This document shows, piece by piece, positions 1 through 7,357 of a stretch of 20,076 bases of DNA. A model generated the notes under the pieces. The model was not told the DNA's origin. It worked only from the letters and a program-made list of their open reading frames with translations, and made no database searches. Origin of the DNA: JBFEYJ01 sp041563315 (GTDB taxonomy: Bacteria > Pseudomonadota > Gammaproteobacteria > Thiohalomonadales > Thiohalomonadaceae); NCBI GenBank assembly GCA_041563315.1, contig JBFFNE010000051.1, positions 1-20,076 on the forward strand, given 5' to 3'. Positions within the stretch are counted from its first letter, which is position 1. Each line of letters begins with the position of its first letter. Made by a program: the position numbers and the translations under genes.

Positions 1-1850
1 ATTTTTGTCTCAGTTACGAGTTGTTTGAGCAGTACTGGCGCCTCCTTTATCCAATCGACAAAGCTGTGCGATACCACTTCCGTGATCCCAAGCTCTTCCA
101 CGACACGCTTGAGACCCTCCGTGTCATGCCAATCGACGTCACTCATGTTAGGCAACCATTTCGCTTCAGGGTGGCCGATGGTTACCTTATGCGGTTCTCC
201 AGGAGCAGGACGCATCAGGTAAATCCCATAACCTTCCCTGGTATAGTATTCAATATCCTCCTGGAAGCGCTTCTCTGTGCCACCTCCTCGTCCATGACAT
301 AGCAGCAGGACATTATTCTCCTGCTTCAGTCTCAGCAACCGGGCCCAGTCGATTTGGCGATAGATTTCACCCAACGGTTCTCTCTGTATAAATTCAGCAA
401 CATCCGCCAGATAGTTCGGATGCTTTTTTTTCACCAATTTGAGTGCATTGTTTGCAAGTACTGCCTTTTCCCCCTGGAATGAGACACTTCCCCAATGCCT
501 GACAAAGACATCAGTGGCGATCACATTTTGCCAGCCCTGCTTTATCGCACGCTGACAGAAGTCATTCTCCTCGCCGTACCCTTTTCCGAAGGTTTTTTCA
601 TCCAGCAGACCTACCATGTCGAGGCAGTCACGCTTGATAAACATGCAAAACCCGACGCCTGTCGGTGCCTCGACAGTGACTCCGCTGTTAGTCACTGCCA
701 ACACCCCGTCGAGTTCGCTGTAAGGAATCTCCAGCGGGTAGGGGTTATCATGGAGAAAGTAGGGGTAGCTACAGATAGTAGCGTTGTTCGAGAGAGGCGT
801 TACTGTTCCCACATGAACATTTTTTTCAGCTATAACCTTTAACCGGTCCAGCCATCCGGCATACACCTCGGTATCGGAATTCAGTATGACGATGTCACGG
901 TCATCGTGAAAAGTAAGCCCTCGATTTACGGTTTGTACAAAGCCGAGATTCTTATCATTTTCAATAAGTGTAAACATCCCGCGTGCCGCAAACCCGCTCA
1001 AATCCTCTACTAGGCTCTCGTCAGGACTGGCATCGTTCAGCACAATCAGCTCATACGGTGTCTCACACCTAGAGGCAAGGACACTATAGATACACCGCAG
1101 CGTTTCTGCTCGTCCCTTGTAGACGGGTATGACTACATCGACTAGAACGTTATCGCCATGCGCCTTTGCCTCGACAGCCTGCCACTCCTCTTTATCAGGA
1201 AGGAGAGCCACCGGCACATTCTCACCTCGATCCATCGGATAACACGGGTAGTATGCAGGCACAGTCCTTCTGCCTTCATACCGGCCATGCTTCAGGTAAT
1301 GGATCAAGGGATTAACACTCGCCTCACTCACATCGGGATTTTTTCTCAGATAATAGGCACCGTCGAACTGGGCACAGGGAGATCGTCCTTCCATGCCACC
1401 CCACTCAAGATAATGCAGCAGCGGATTGATTCCAGCTCTGGCCACATCTTTGTTATTCTTCAGGTAAAACTCCACATCGAACCAGGGGCTGGGAGTCGTT
1501 TTGCAAAAACAGCCGACGTATGAAAAATGGAGCAGCGTGTTAATGCGCTTGGTCCAACCCGTAGTGGACTTGCGGTAACAGTTTGGATCAAACACCGCCA
1601 CGGGTGCTCTCCCTTCGCTGTCTCCATACACCACATAATGAGACAAGGCATTCATTCCAGACTCGGCGATATCGGGATTATTTTCCAGGTAATACTGCTC
1701 ATCGAAGAGGCAGGTCTTCTCCACCAGCTGCGAAACTACTGCGCGGTAGATACTGACTAATCCTGGCGCGAGGCAGATGACACGCAAACACCACAGGCAT
1801 GTCAACATGAACTCCCCTTTAAGTGCCCTCAAGATATTTCGTAACCGCAT
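1..1850 (-). CDS. GT2-family glycosyltransferase with N-terminal repeats, partial (runs off left edge)
   Basis: The reading frame is open on the minus strand from an ATG at 1850 to base 1, giving 616 residues with no stop, so the C-terminus lies outside the window. An in-frame TAA lies just upstream of the ATG. Residues about 49-200 hold four units of about 38 residues beginning at F49, F87, F124 and F162; the pattern is FDxxYYLxxNPDV...NPLxHYLxxGxxEGR and the second unit is degenerate. A GT-A (GT2) domain starts near residue 237 (DVVIPVYKG, then LNDASPDES) and has the nucleotide-sugar/metal motif NSDTE at 324-328 and GYGEENDFC further on. From about residue 505 a second region begins (NVLLLCHGRGGGTEKR), resembling the start of a GT-B/GT4-like domain. 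It lies downstream of the capsule-export genes, so a role in building or decorating the exported glycan is inferred. Donor and acceptor are unknown. Confidence 0.88.
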   Translation of the reverse strand, partial: MRLRNILRALKGEFMLTCLWCLRVICLAPGLVSIYRAVVSQLVEKTCLFDEQYYLENNPDIAESGMNALSHYVVYGDSEGRAPVAVFDPNCYRKSTTGWTKRINTLLHFSYVGCFCKTTPSPWFDVEFYLKNNKDVARAGINPLLHYLEWGGMEGRSPCAQFDGAYYLRKNPDVSEASVNPLIHYLKHGRYEGRRTVPAYYPCYPMDRGENVPVALLPDKEEWQAVEAKAHGDNVLVDVVIPVYKGRAETLRCIYSVLASRCETPYELIVLNDASPDESLVEDLSGFAARGMFTLIENDKNLGFVQTVNRGLTFHDDRDIVILNSDTEVYAGWLDRLKVIAEKNVHVGTVTPLSNNATICSYPYFLHDNPYPLEIPYSELDGVLAVTNSGVTVEAPTGVGFCMFIKRDCLDMVGLLDEKTFGKGYGEENDFCQRAIKQGWQNVIATDVFVRHWGSVSFQGEKAVLANNALKLVKKKHPNYLADVAEFIQREPLGEIYRQIDWARLLRLKQENNVLLLCHGRGGGTEKRFQEDIEYYTREGYGIYLMRPAPGEPHKVTIGHPEAKWLPNMSDVDWHDTEGLKRVVEELGITEVVSHSFVDWIKEAPVLLKQLVTETK

Positions 1851-2187
1851 CTCTCTTTACTTCCCTATCGCGTTCATTTTCCCACGCAGAGTTTCTGCCT
1901 TTAGCAAAAGCCTAGTAGTACAACGCGGTTTTTCCGGTCGGTACTGCCCCTATTTACATGGACACACCACCCCAGAGCGAAGGTAGGAGTTGACCTTAGA
2001 ACACCCCCTTATCCGCCAGGCAACAATGCAAAGGTCAGGACAGGAAGTGAGCGTGCGTGTGCTCCCTTCAAGAGGAAAGATTTACGATGGTTTTACAGGA
2101 CGACGAATGCTGGGAACGAAGCCACATCGCCAGGGATGGCGTTCAGAAGCAATATGGATGGACCGGCACGCTTCTTTTTCTCTGACG
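1851..2187. other. Gene-free stretch between kpsD and the glycosyltransferase
   Basis: No minus-strand frame continues kpsD or extends the glycosyltransferase, and the short plus-strand frames here show no recognisable protein. A weak minus-strand promoter can be proposed: TTGCCT at 2018-2023, a 17-bp spacer and TCTAAG at 1995-2000 (about four of six matches in each box). It would leave a leader of about 140 nt. There is a small GCAGA/TCTGC dyad but no terminator with a T-run. The glycosyltransferase may therefore be read both from the kps operon and from its own promoter. Confidence 0.4.
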
Positions 2188-3942
2188 TTACAGCCCGAGG
2201 ATAACTTTGGTGCTAACCGCGATCTGATAGAGGATCTGAGTCAGGTCCTTGGCGATTTGCCGTGATTTGACATCGATCTTCGGTAACACCAATATCTCGT
2301 CACCGGGCCGGATCGCTTTGCTTGTTTCAGCGGACGGCTGCTCCCACCAGAAAAAATCGGCGTCATGGTATGGCGTTGTTTCGCCTTCACTGAAACTGCC
2401 GTCCCGATGGGCAATCACCAGTCTCGCCGCATCCGCATTCTGCGTATAACCGCCGGCATACCGGATATAATCGTTGAGCACCATCCCGGGATCGTAGGCA
2501 ATGGCGTTGGGGAACAACACCTCGCCGCTGACCAGTACCAGGCCGTCTCTGGTCGGCACCTGGAGGATGTCGCCGTTCTCCAGCAACAGGTCATTGCGTT
2601 GTTTTGCCTCGGCAATATAGACCTGGCCCGCCGGCTCAACCTCTTTGGCGCGTTCCACCCAGCGCAGGATGAGATCGGCCTCTTCCTTGCGCAAGCGGGC
2701 TTCATCGCTGGTGCCAGAACGTGCCGTCAGGGCGGCACTTTCGAGACTCTTGAGCCCCGCAAGCAGCATCCTTTTCTGCCGCTCTTTGACGCTACGGCGA
2801 TAAAGCTGGATGCTCTTGCTGTCTGATCGTTCGGAAAAAGTGATTTTTTCCATCAACTTACCGAGTCGTGTCCCGTAGGGCAACACATACTCCTGCGCAC
2901 TCAGATGTTCTCCCTCGACCCGCACCGTGATTGTTCCCGGCTTTTTATCCGCGGTGAAGTCCAGTTCATCACCGTTCTCAAGATAAACATTCTCGGCCTT
3001 CTCCAGAGGAATATACTCGATATTTCTCACCGTTCCTGTATTGCGCACGATTCTCACATGCGTTGCCCGGGCGAGGGGATTGGCCAACACCATCAGGTCT
3101 GCCACCGTGCGCGCGTGTACATCGAATTCGAATTCTTTGGCGTTCTCAGCAAGCCCAGAGACCTTAACGGTATTCTGTCGAGGGGTAACGAATATGACAT
3201 CACCATCGGAAAACTGAATCAGCGGCAAAGAACCGTTTAGTAAAAAATTATAAAGATTAACGGTCGCGCGAATATTCTCTCCCCGTTTAATCTCCACCCG
3301 CAGAAAAGATCCTCGCTCAGGATCGATTCCGCCAGCCTGATCCAGGTAGTGCAACAGGCTATCCATACTGGTGCCCTGATAGAGTCCTGGCCGGTGGACA
3401 TAACCACTGACAAACACCCTTACCGGTTGTGCCGCAGCAAGGCTCGCGTAACTATAAACATTAGCACGAAATACTTTGTGCACAGAGGCTTCCACCACGC
3501 GCTGCAAGTCCTTGTTACGTACGCCAAGCACTTTCACTGGACCGACATGTGGCACAAAAATGTTTCCCTTTGGGTCTACCAACAGGACTGAATCGAATTC
3601 GAACCCACCCCACAGTCGAAGCTGAATCCGGTCCCCAACAGCCACGGCGTAATCCGGGTTAAACTGAGTCGCCCCCTCACGGGCAAAGGCACCCGTAAAA
3701 AGATGTGCTCCGAAAACATTACTGGTAAGGTTGGATCTGTAATCTGCCGCTTGCGGCATTAACATAGGCGGTGCAGTCATGCTCTGTTGACCTGAGGTAT
3801 TCACGTCGGTGACAGAGCCGATACCATCGCCATCCATTTGAGTAAGACCTAAAGCTGTATTAACACCTAAAGGGTCTACTGATTGAGCATGGAGCGATGG
3901 GTTGAGCAGCAACACAAGAAATAACAAAAAGAATCTACGCAT
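2188..3942 (-). CDS. kpsD: Capsule polysaccharide export protein, KpsD/SLBB family
   Basis: The 584-residue protein begins with a signal peptide (residues 1 to about 20, ending HAQS). It has no lipobox cysteine, which fits the periplasmic KpsD type rather than the Wza lipoprotein type. A polysaccharide-export domain follows at about 93-190 (NPDYAVAVGDRIQLRLWGGF, then a conserved VSGYVHRPGLYQG segment). After it come several SLBB-like units (HYLDQAGGIDPERGSF, then QVPTRDGLVLVSGEVLFPNA near the C-terminus). Length is close to E. coli KpsD (about 558). In group 2 type capsule systems this protein links the inner-membrane exporter to the outer membrane. It starts 3 bp after the kpsE stop and is clearly in the same operon. 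The C-terminal end ATKVILGL-like tail is short and unremarkable. Confidence 0.9.
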   Translation of the reverse strand: MRRFFLLFLVLLLNPSLHAQSVDPLGVNTALGLTQMDGDGIGSVTDVNTSGQQSMTAPPMLMPQAADYRSNLTSNVFGAHLFTGAFAREGATQFNPDYAVAVGDRIQLRLWGGFEFDSVLLVDPKGNIFVPHVGPVKVLGVRNKDLQRVVEASVHKVFRANVYSYASLAAAQPVRVFVSGYVHRPGLYQGTSMDSLLHYLDQAGGIDPERGSFLRVEIKRGENIRATVNLYNFLLNGSLPLIQFSDGDVIFVTPRQNTVKVSGLAENAKEFEFDVHARTVADLMVLANPLARATHVRIVRNTGTVRNIEYIPLEKAENVYLENGDELDFTADKKPGTITVRVEGEHLSAQEYVLPYGTRLGKLMEKITFSERSDSKSIQLYRRSVKERQKRMLLAGLKSLESAALTARSGTSDEARLRKEEADLILRWVERAKEVEPAGQVYIAEAKQRNDLLLENGDILQVPTRDGLVLVSGEVLFPNAIAYDPGMVLNDYIRYAGGYTQNADAARLVIAHRDGSFSEGETTPYHDADFFWWEQPSAETSKAIRPGDEILVLPKIDVKSRQIAKDLTQILYQIAVSTKVILGL

Positions 3943-3945
3943 AGA

Positions 3946-5112
3946 CTAGTCCTTATGATCGCGAATAATCGCCGCCAACAGGTGAACGATACCCGCCAGT
4001 ATTATTGCCGCCAAGATGAAGACAACGAGATTGTAGATACGTCTCGGCTCCAGCGGATATTGAGGTTCAGTCGGCGCTTGCAATATGGACACTTTTTTAA
4101 TTATGCGTGTGGCTTCCACTCTCCCCTTTTCCAACGCTACCAGGGCTGTCTTATATACATCCTCGGCAAACTCGGCGGTCAGTTGCAACCGTTGGAACTC
4201 GTCAACGGCGATATTCAGGGATTTTCCTGCAGGAGCGGCAAGACGAGAACGTTCCTGCTCTATCTGTTTCTCAATCGCCTCTATCTCAAGACTGATTTTT
4301 ATCACTGCCGGTGCCTGCTGACTAAGATATCCCTGCATCGCACCTCGGCTTGCCTTCAGTTCCGTAAGTCTGGCCTCTAGCTTATTAATAGTACCTACCA
4401 TGCTCTCTACCGTTCCCTGCGGAGAAACCAGGCCATTGTTATTCTGGAATTCGATGAGTTTCTGCCTGGCCTTAATTGATTCCAAACTTCGCTGCTCTAC
4501 CTGTTGCTCAAGGAAACTAACCTGCTCATTCGCCAGTCGATGCGCCAGTTCGTTCATGTAGCGCTCACCTTCCTCCACCAAAATTGAAGTAATAGCCGTT
4601 GCCACCTCCGGATCGTAGGCCTGGGCCTTGAGCACGAGAATACCCGCCCGCTCGTCAAAATCGATACTCACGCGACTAAGATAATATCGATGAAACAACT
4701 CCATCTCCTGCTCCATATCCCACATGCGCGATAGAATGTCGTATCTCCTGTCGCTATAGTGAGATCGAAGGTCGAGCCGTGCGTCGAGTTTTTTCAACAT
4801 ATCCACTGACAGCAGGTAATCGCGTAATAAAAATTGATCCGCATGGCTTCCACCGGTCACTCCGCTAATTAGGGAACTGAAATCCACCGTTTGTGAGCTC
4901 GCCATGTCAGTGCGCTGTACGATGACATGCGCTTCGGAGACATAACGATCGGAGGCGATCCCCCCCCAGTAAAGTAACGCCAGCAATGACACTATCGCGG
5001 CTGTGCGGAAGGTACGTTGACGTAACAGCCTTGGCGCCGTCCAGCCCTGAGCCCATGAAACCACACGACGTCGTGTGCGCGTATAAGGACTTTCGCAGGC
5101 ATCCGGCATCAT
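3946..5112 (-). CDS. kpsE: Capsule export inner-membrane protein, KpsE/Wzz-type co-polymerase
   Basis: At 388 residues it matches the usual KpsE length (about 380). There is a cytoplasmic N-terminus rich in Arg, a first membrane helix at about 36-54, and a large periplasmic part containing the Wzz-type opening (DRYVSEAHVIVQRTD). Long Glu/Gln/Arg/Lys-rich stretches at about 200-300 are likely coiled coil. A proline-rich segment (PTEPQYPLEPRR) precedes a second membrane helix at about 357-380. This is the two-helix layout of polysaccharide co-polymerases that connect the KpsMT transporter to KpsD. The start ATG overlaps the end of kpsT by 4 bp (ATGA), indicating translational coupling; a second ATG follows at once. 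Confidence 0.9.
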   Translation of the reverse strand: MMPDACESPYTRTRRRVVSWAQGWTAPRLLRQRTFRTAAIVSLLALLYWGGIASDRYVSEAHVIVQRTDMASSQTVDFSSLISGVTGGSHADQFLLRDYLLSVDMLKKLDARLDLRSHYSDRRYDILSRMWDMEQEMELFHRYYLSRVSIDFDERAGILVLKAQAYDPEVATAITSILVEEGERYMNELAHRLANEQVSFLEQQVEQRSLESIKARQKLIEFQNNNGLVSPQGTVESMVGTINKLEARLTELKASRGAMQGYLSQQAPAVIKISLEIEAIEKQIEQERSRLAAPAGKSLNIAVDEFQRLQLTAEFAEDVYKTALVALEKGRVEATRIIKKVSILQAPTEPQYPLEPRRIYNLVVFILAAIILAGIVHLLAAIIRDHKD

Positions 5113-5774
5113 TGGGGTAACGATTTCCTGTAATGTCTGAGGGCATCTTTCACATCATCAAACCAGTACGCCCCCCCCTCATGTAGCCAGATCCCCGCGC
5201 TGCAGACTTCCCGCATAATCCCCTCCTGGTGGGAAACCAGGATCACTCCGGCACGATCGATCAAGTCCCGAAATGCCCGCTGCGCCTTCTTCTTGAACGC
5301 AGCATCACCCACGGCGGTCAGCTCGTCGGCCAGATAGACATCGAAGTCAAATGCCAGGGAGATAGCAAACTTCAGCCTAGCCTGCATGCCCGTAGAGTAG
5401 CTCTTTACCGGCTCATCAAATGCGTCACCGATTTCGGCGAATTCCTGAATCCCAGCGATCCGCTCCGGAATATCCTCCCCATGACCGTGAATGCGGCAGA
5501 TAAACTTGGCATTCTGTCGACCGCTTAGCGATCCCTGTAGCCCTCCACCAAAGCCCAACGGCCAGGAGACCCGACACTGGCGCTCCACATGTCCACGGGT
5601 AGGCTGATCCACACCGCCGATTAATCGCAACATGGTCGATTTGCCGGCGCCATTGCGGCCAACCAGTCCCACGTTAATCTTCGGTGGAATAGTCAGGGAA
5701 ACGCCTCGCAGCACCCATTTTCCCGGGCCATGATCAGACTGATAACGCTTGTGGACATCATCAACAATTATCAT
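5109..5774 (-). CDS. kpsT: Capsule ABC transporter ATP-binding protein, KpsT type
   Basis: This is a 221-residue ABC ATPase. Walker A is GRNGAGKST at 39-47, the signature-type segment is YSTGMQARL at 126-134, and Walker B with its catalytic acid is VYLADELTAVGD at 146-157. The switch histidine is H182 (LVSHQ). The changed signature (STGM in place of LSGGQ) and the ADELTAVGD box are typical of polysaccharide exporters of the KpsT/Wzt/TagH group. The length equals KpsT and there is no C-terminal glycan-binding extension as in Wzt. It powers export of the finished glycan through KpsM. It overlaps kpsM upstream and kpsE downstream by 4 bp each. Confidence 0.93.
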   Translation of the reverse strand: MIIVDDVHKRYQSDHGPGKWVLRGVSLTIPPKINVGLVGRNGAGKSTMLRLIGGVDQPTRGHVERQCRVSWPLGFGGGLQGSLSGRQNAKFICRIHGHGEDIPERIAGIQEFAEIGDAFDEPVKSYSTGMQARLKFAISLAFDFDVYLADELTAVGDAAFKKKAQRAFRDLIDRAGVILVSHQEGIMREVCSAGIWLHEGGAYWFDDVKDALRHYRKSLPQ

Positions 5775-6553
5775 CGTGTAGCTAGCCTCCGTGCATAACG
5801 GGACTGTAATGCGAGTCCGAAAAAGATACTGGCCAAGGCAAAACCATAAAGGTATGACATGCTCAACTCAGGCACTGCCTGATAGTACGGCGCAAACCCC
5901 AGCCTTGCCGCCTCAAGCCCGTGCGCCAGCGGATTAAGCATCAACCACTCACGATAGGGCAGCGGCACTTTGGTAATAGGAAAGATCACACCGGAAAGAA
6001 AATAGAGCGGCGTCATCGCAAGAACGATAATCCTGCCCAGTTCCGGTAGCAGCACAGTGGTCACCGAGCCTGCCAGACCAAAGCCAAGACCAATAAGCCA
6101 CATGCCGAAAAAAGCCTGCAGCACAGCAAGAGGATCGGCCGGAATGATGCCCAGGCCAAACAGTCCGGCGCCGGCAAAAAGTACCATTGCCACCAGCAAC
6201 ATCAGAAAACCTTCCAGCGCAGCACGACTCAGTACGGTGTCCACCGGCTTGACCTGGCGGTAAGCAAACAACGCCTGGTTGGCGACCACTGCCTGCATCG
6301 ACTGGCTGGCCGCCCGCTTGAACATGAAAAAAGCCAGCAGCCCCAGCATCAACCATATGGGTGTCTCGATTCCCCCTACCACACGCAGGCGCACAACAGT
6401 AAAGATGAACATCAGGAACACGATATGCACAACTGGCTCAAGTAGCAGCCACAACCACGCCGCACGGCTACCGAAAAGACGGAATAGCGCCTCTCGCAGT
6501 ATCAGGGCCTTCCATACACTGAGGGCGACTTGCGCCGAAGCTCGATTTGCCAT
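5771..6553 (-). CDS. kpsM: Capsule ABC transporter permease, KpsM type (ABC-2)
   Basis: The ABC-2 permease core is clear: ALILREALFRLFGSRAAWLW followed by LLLEPVVHIVFLMFIF, then five further hydrophobic segments, the late motif YFLSGVIFPITKVPLP, and NPLAHGLEAARLG. Starting at the ATG at 6553 the protein has 260 residues, as in KpsM (about 258). The frame stays open upstream to a TTG at 6688 (305 residues), but those extra 45 residues are Arg/Trp-rich and unlike the family. No good ribosome-binding site precedes 6553, and an ATG at 6565 is also possible. It is the first gene of the kpsMTED operon and forms the inner-membrane channel with KpsT. Confidence 0.88.
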   Translation of the reverse strand: MANRASAQVALSVWKALILREALFRLFGSRAAWLWLLLEPVVHIVFLMFIFTVVRLRVVGGIETPIWLMLGLLAFFMFKRAASQSMQAVVANQALFAYRQVKPVDTVLSRAALEGFLMLLVAMVLFAGAGLFGLGIIPADPLAVLQAFFGMWLIGLGFGLAGSVTTVLLPELGRIIVLAMTPLYFLSGVIFPITKVPLPYREWLMLNPLAHGLEAARLGFAPYYQAVPELSMSYLYGFALASIFFGLALQSRYARRLATR

Positions 6554-6560
6554 GATGTAA

Positions 6561-6577
6561 CACATATTTATTATGTG
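6561..6577 (-). repeat. Inverted repeat at the kpsM start
   Basis: A perfect dyad CACATA / TATGTG with a 5-base loop lies 8 bp upstream of the preferred kpsM start and overlaps the alternative ATG at 6565. It could be an operator or an mRNA hairpin affecting kpsM translation. It is short and may be chance. Confidence 0.3.
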
Positions 6578-6699
6578 CCTGAAGTGTAGACGCAGATTTT
6601 TCAACTGGCACCTCAGCCACACACGAGCCCAGTCCAGCCCAAGCATCACCGCCCACAGACAACTCACTCCTTGGCGCGGAAGACGCAAATCAGCATTAA

Positions 6700-6745
6700 C
6701 CTATTGATATTAAATATATATTAAACTCAGTAGATATAATGTATC
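6700..6745. promoter_or_regulatory. AT-rich promoter island upstream of kpsM
   Basis: This is a strikingly AT-rich block in GC-richer surroundings. On the minus strand several TAATAT/TATTTA-like boxes could serve as -10 elements for the kps operon; one pairing is TTATAT, 17 bp, TATTTA. On the plus strand there is a perfect TATAAT at 6735-6740, but no good -35 box at 16-18 bp. Promoter function is inferred from composition and position only. Confidence 0.4.
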
Positions 6746-6762
6746 TGGTGAGAGGGTGGGGT

Positions 6763-6867
6763 ATGGGCGTAGGAAAAGGCCAGGATTCGGGAAGATCGGA
6801 GCATCGCATCAAGGCTGCAAATTCCGCACTTATGCCGCTCTGGTACGCTGACGATCTGAGATTTTAG
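6763..6867 (+). CDS. Candidate mini-ORF, 34 residues, unknown
   Basis: An ATG at 6763 opens a 34-codon frame ending in TAG. An AGAGGG ribosome-binding-like sequence lies at 6751-6756, and the perfect TATAAT at 6735-6740 lies 22 bp upstream of the ATG. The peptide starts MGVGKGQDSGRSEH and ends WYADDLRF. It is hydrophilic, with no membrane segment or motif that I recognise. Together with the next mini-ORF and the terminator at 6965-6998 it would form a short plus-strand transcription unit. Coding status is unproven; the stretch could equally be a non-coding transcript or an upstream region with no product. Confidence 0.25.
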   Translation: MGVGKGQDSGRSEHRIKAANSALMPLWYADDLRF

Positions 6868-6889
6868 TCAAACAGGCTAAGGGGTAGCC

Positions 6890-6955
6890 ATGCCGAAGGA
6901 AGGTGAACTAGATGACGTGATTGACAAAAGCCTGTCTGGATCCGGCCCGTGGTAA
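6890..6955 (+). CDS. Candidate mini-ORF, 21 residues, unknown
   Basis: An ATG at 6890 follows AAGGGG with 6 bases between and opens 21 codons ending in TAA, about 15 bp before a strong hairpin terminator. The peptide is acidic in its first half (MPKEGELDDVIDKS) and ends SLSGSGPW. It has no recognised family. It lies 22 bp after the 34-residue frame. Support is limited to the spacing of start, Shine-Dalgarno-like site and terminator. Confidence 0.25.
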   Translation: MPKEGELDDVIDKSLSGSGPW

Positions 6956-6964
6956 AGGCCTAAC

Positions 6965-6998
6965 AAAAAAGGCCCGGTAATACCGGGCCCTGTTTTTT
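6965..6998. terminator. Bidirectional Rho-independent terminator
   Basis: The hairpin at 6971-6989 has an 8-bp stem (GGCCCGGT / ACCGGGCC) and a 3-base loop. On the minus strand it is followed by TTTTTT (6970-6965) and directly terminates tRNA-Ser. On the plus strand it is followed by CTG and seven T (6992-6998), so it can also stop a plus-strand transcript coming from the AT-rich island. Confidence 0.9.
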
Positions 6999-7086
6999 TG
7001 GCGGAGAGGGAGGGATTCGAACCCTCGATACGTTGCCGTATACACACTTTCCAGGCGTGCTCCTTCAGCCGCTCGGACACCTCTCC
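6999..7086 (-). tRNA. tRNA-Ser (anticodon GGA)
   Basis: The minus strand gives an 88-nt class II tRNA. The acceptor stem is GGAGAGG paired with CCTCTCC, the discriminator is G, and the 3' CCA is encoded. The anticodon stem CACGC/GTGTG encloses the loop CTGGAAA, giving anticodon GGA. A long variable arm follows (about GTATACGGCAACGTATC), and the T arm contains GGTTCGAATCC. It reads UCC/UCU codons. The terminator follows the CCA at once, and the capsule operon lies beyond it. Confidence 0.97.
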
Positions 7087-7134
7087 AGAAAACTGATTTA
7101 CTTGCCGCAAATAACCTGTGCGTTACGTTGCGAC

Positions 7135-7154
7135 GGAGCACGCTGGCGTGCTCC
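7135..7154. repeat. Hairpin between tRNA-Ser and the acyl-CoA synthetase gene
   Basis: A perfect 8-bp dyad, GGAGCACG / CGTGCTCC, surrounds a 4-base loop (CTGG). No T-run follows on either strand, so it is not a standard terminator. It lies about 200 bp upstream of the synthetase start and just outside the tRNA-Ser 5' end. Nothing else recognisable was found in 7087-7357 apart from a GTGCA/TGCAC dyad near 7250. Confidence 0.35.
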
Positions 7155-7357
7155 CTGCTCCGGGCTTCCTGCGCCCCGAACTTCCTGTTCTTCGCCCTGT
7201 TGGGGCCAAGAAAGGTGCGAAAGATTAAACCAGATGGCCTTGTTGTGCAAGTTTCCTGCACTCCGCAGTTTGAGCGTGATTCCCCCTTATACATCTATGG
7301 ATTAATCGGTAGAATGTAACGACAACAATAAATAACAGGCAAAATGGAAGCCAAAAT

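Noticed and set aside
1250..1720. The repeated 38-residue units as a DNA repeat or CRISPR-like array
   Set aside because: The repetition is at the protein level only, with diverged bases, in frame with the glycosyltransferase, and there are no spacers.
1851..2187. JUMPstart/ops element for the polysaccharide genes
   Set aside because: No GGCGGTAG-type core was found on the minus strand in this gap or upstream of kpsM.
6704..6740. TTGATA plus TATAAT as a plus-strand promoter
   Set aside because: The boxes are 25 bp apart, too far for a sigma-70 promoter; only the -10 box is kept as weak evidence.
6908..7294. A 128-codon minus-strand open frame
   Set aside because: It runs straight through the tRNA-Ser gene and its terminator and has no recognisable protein features.
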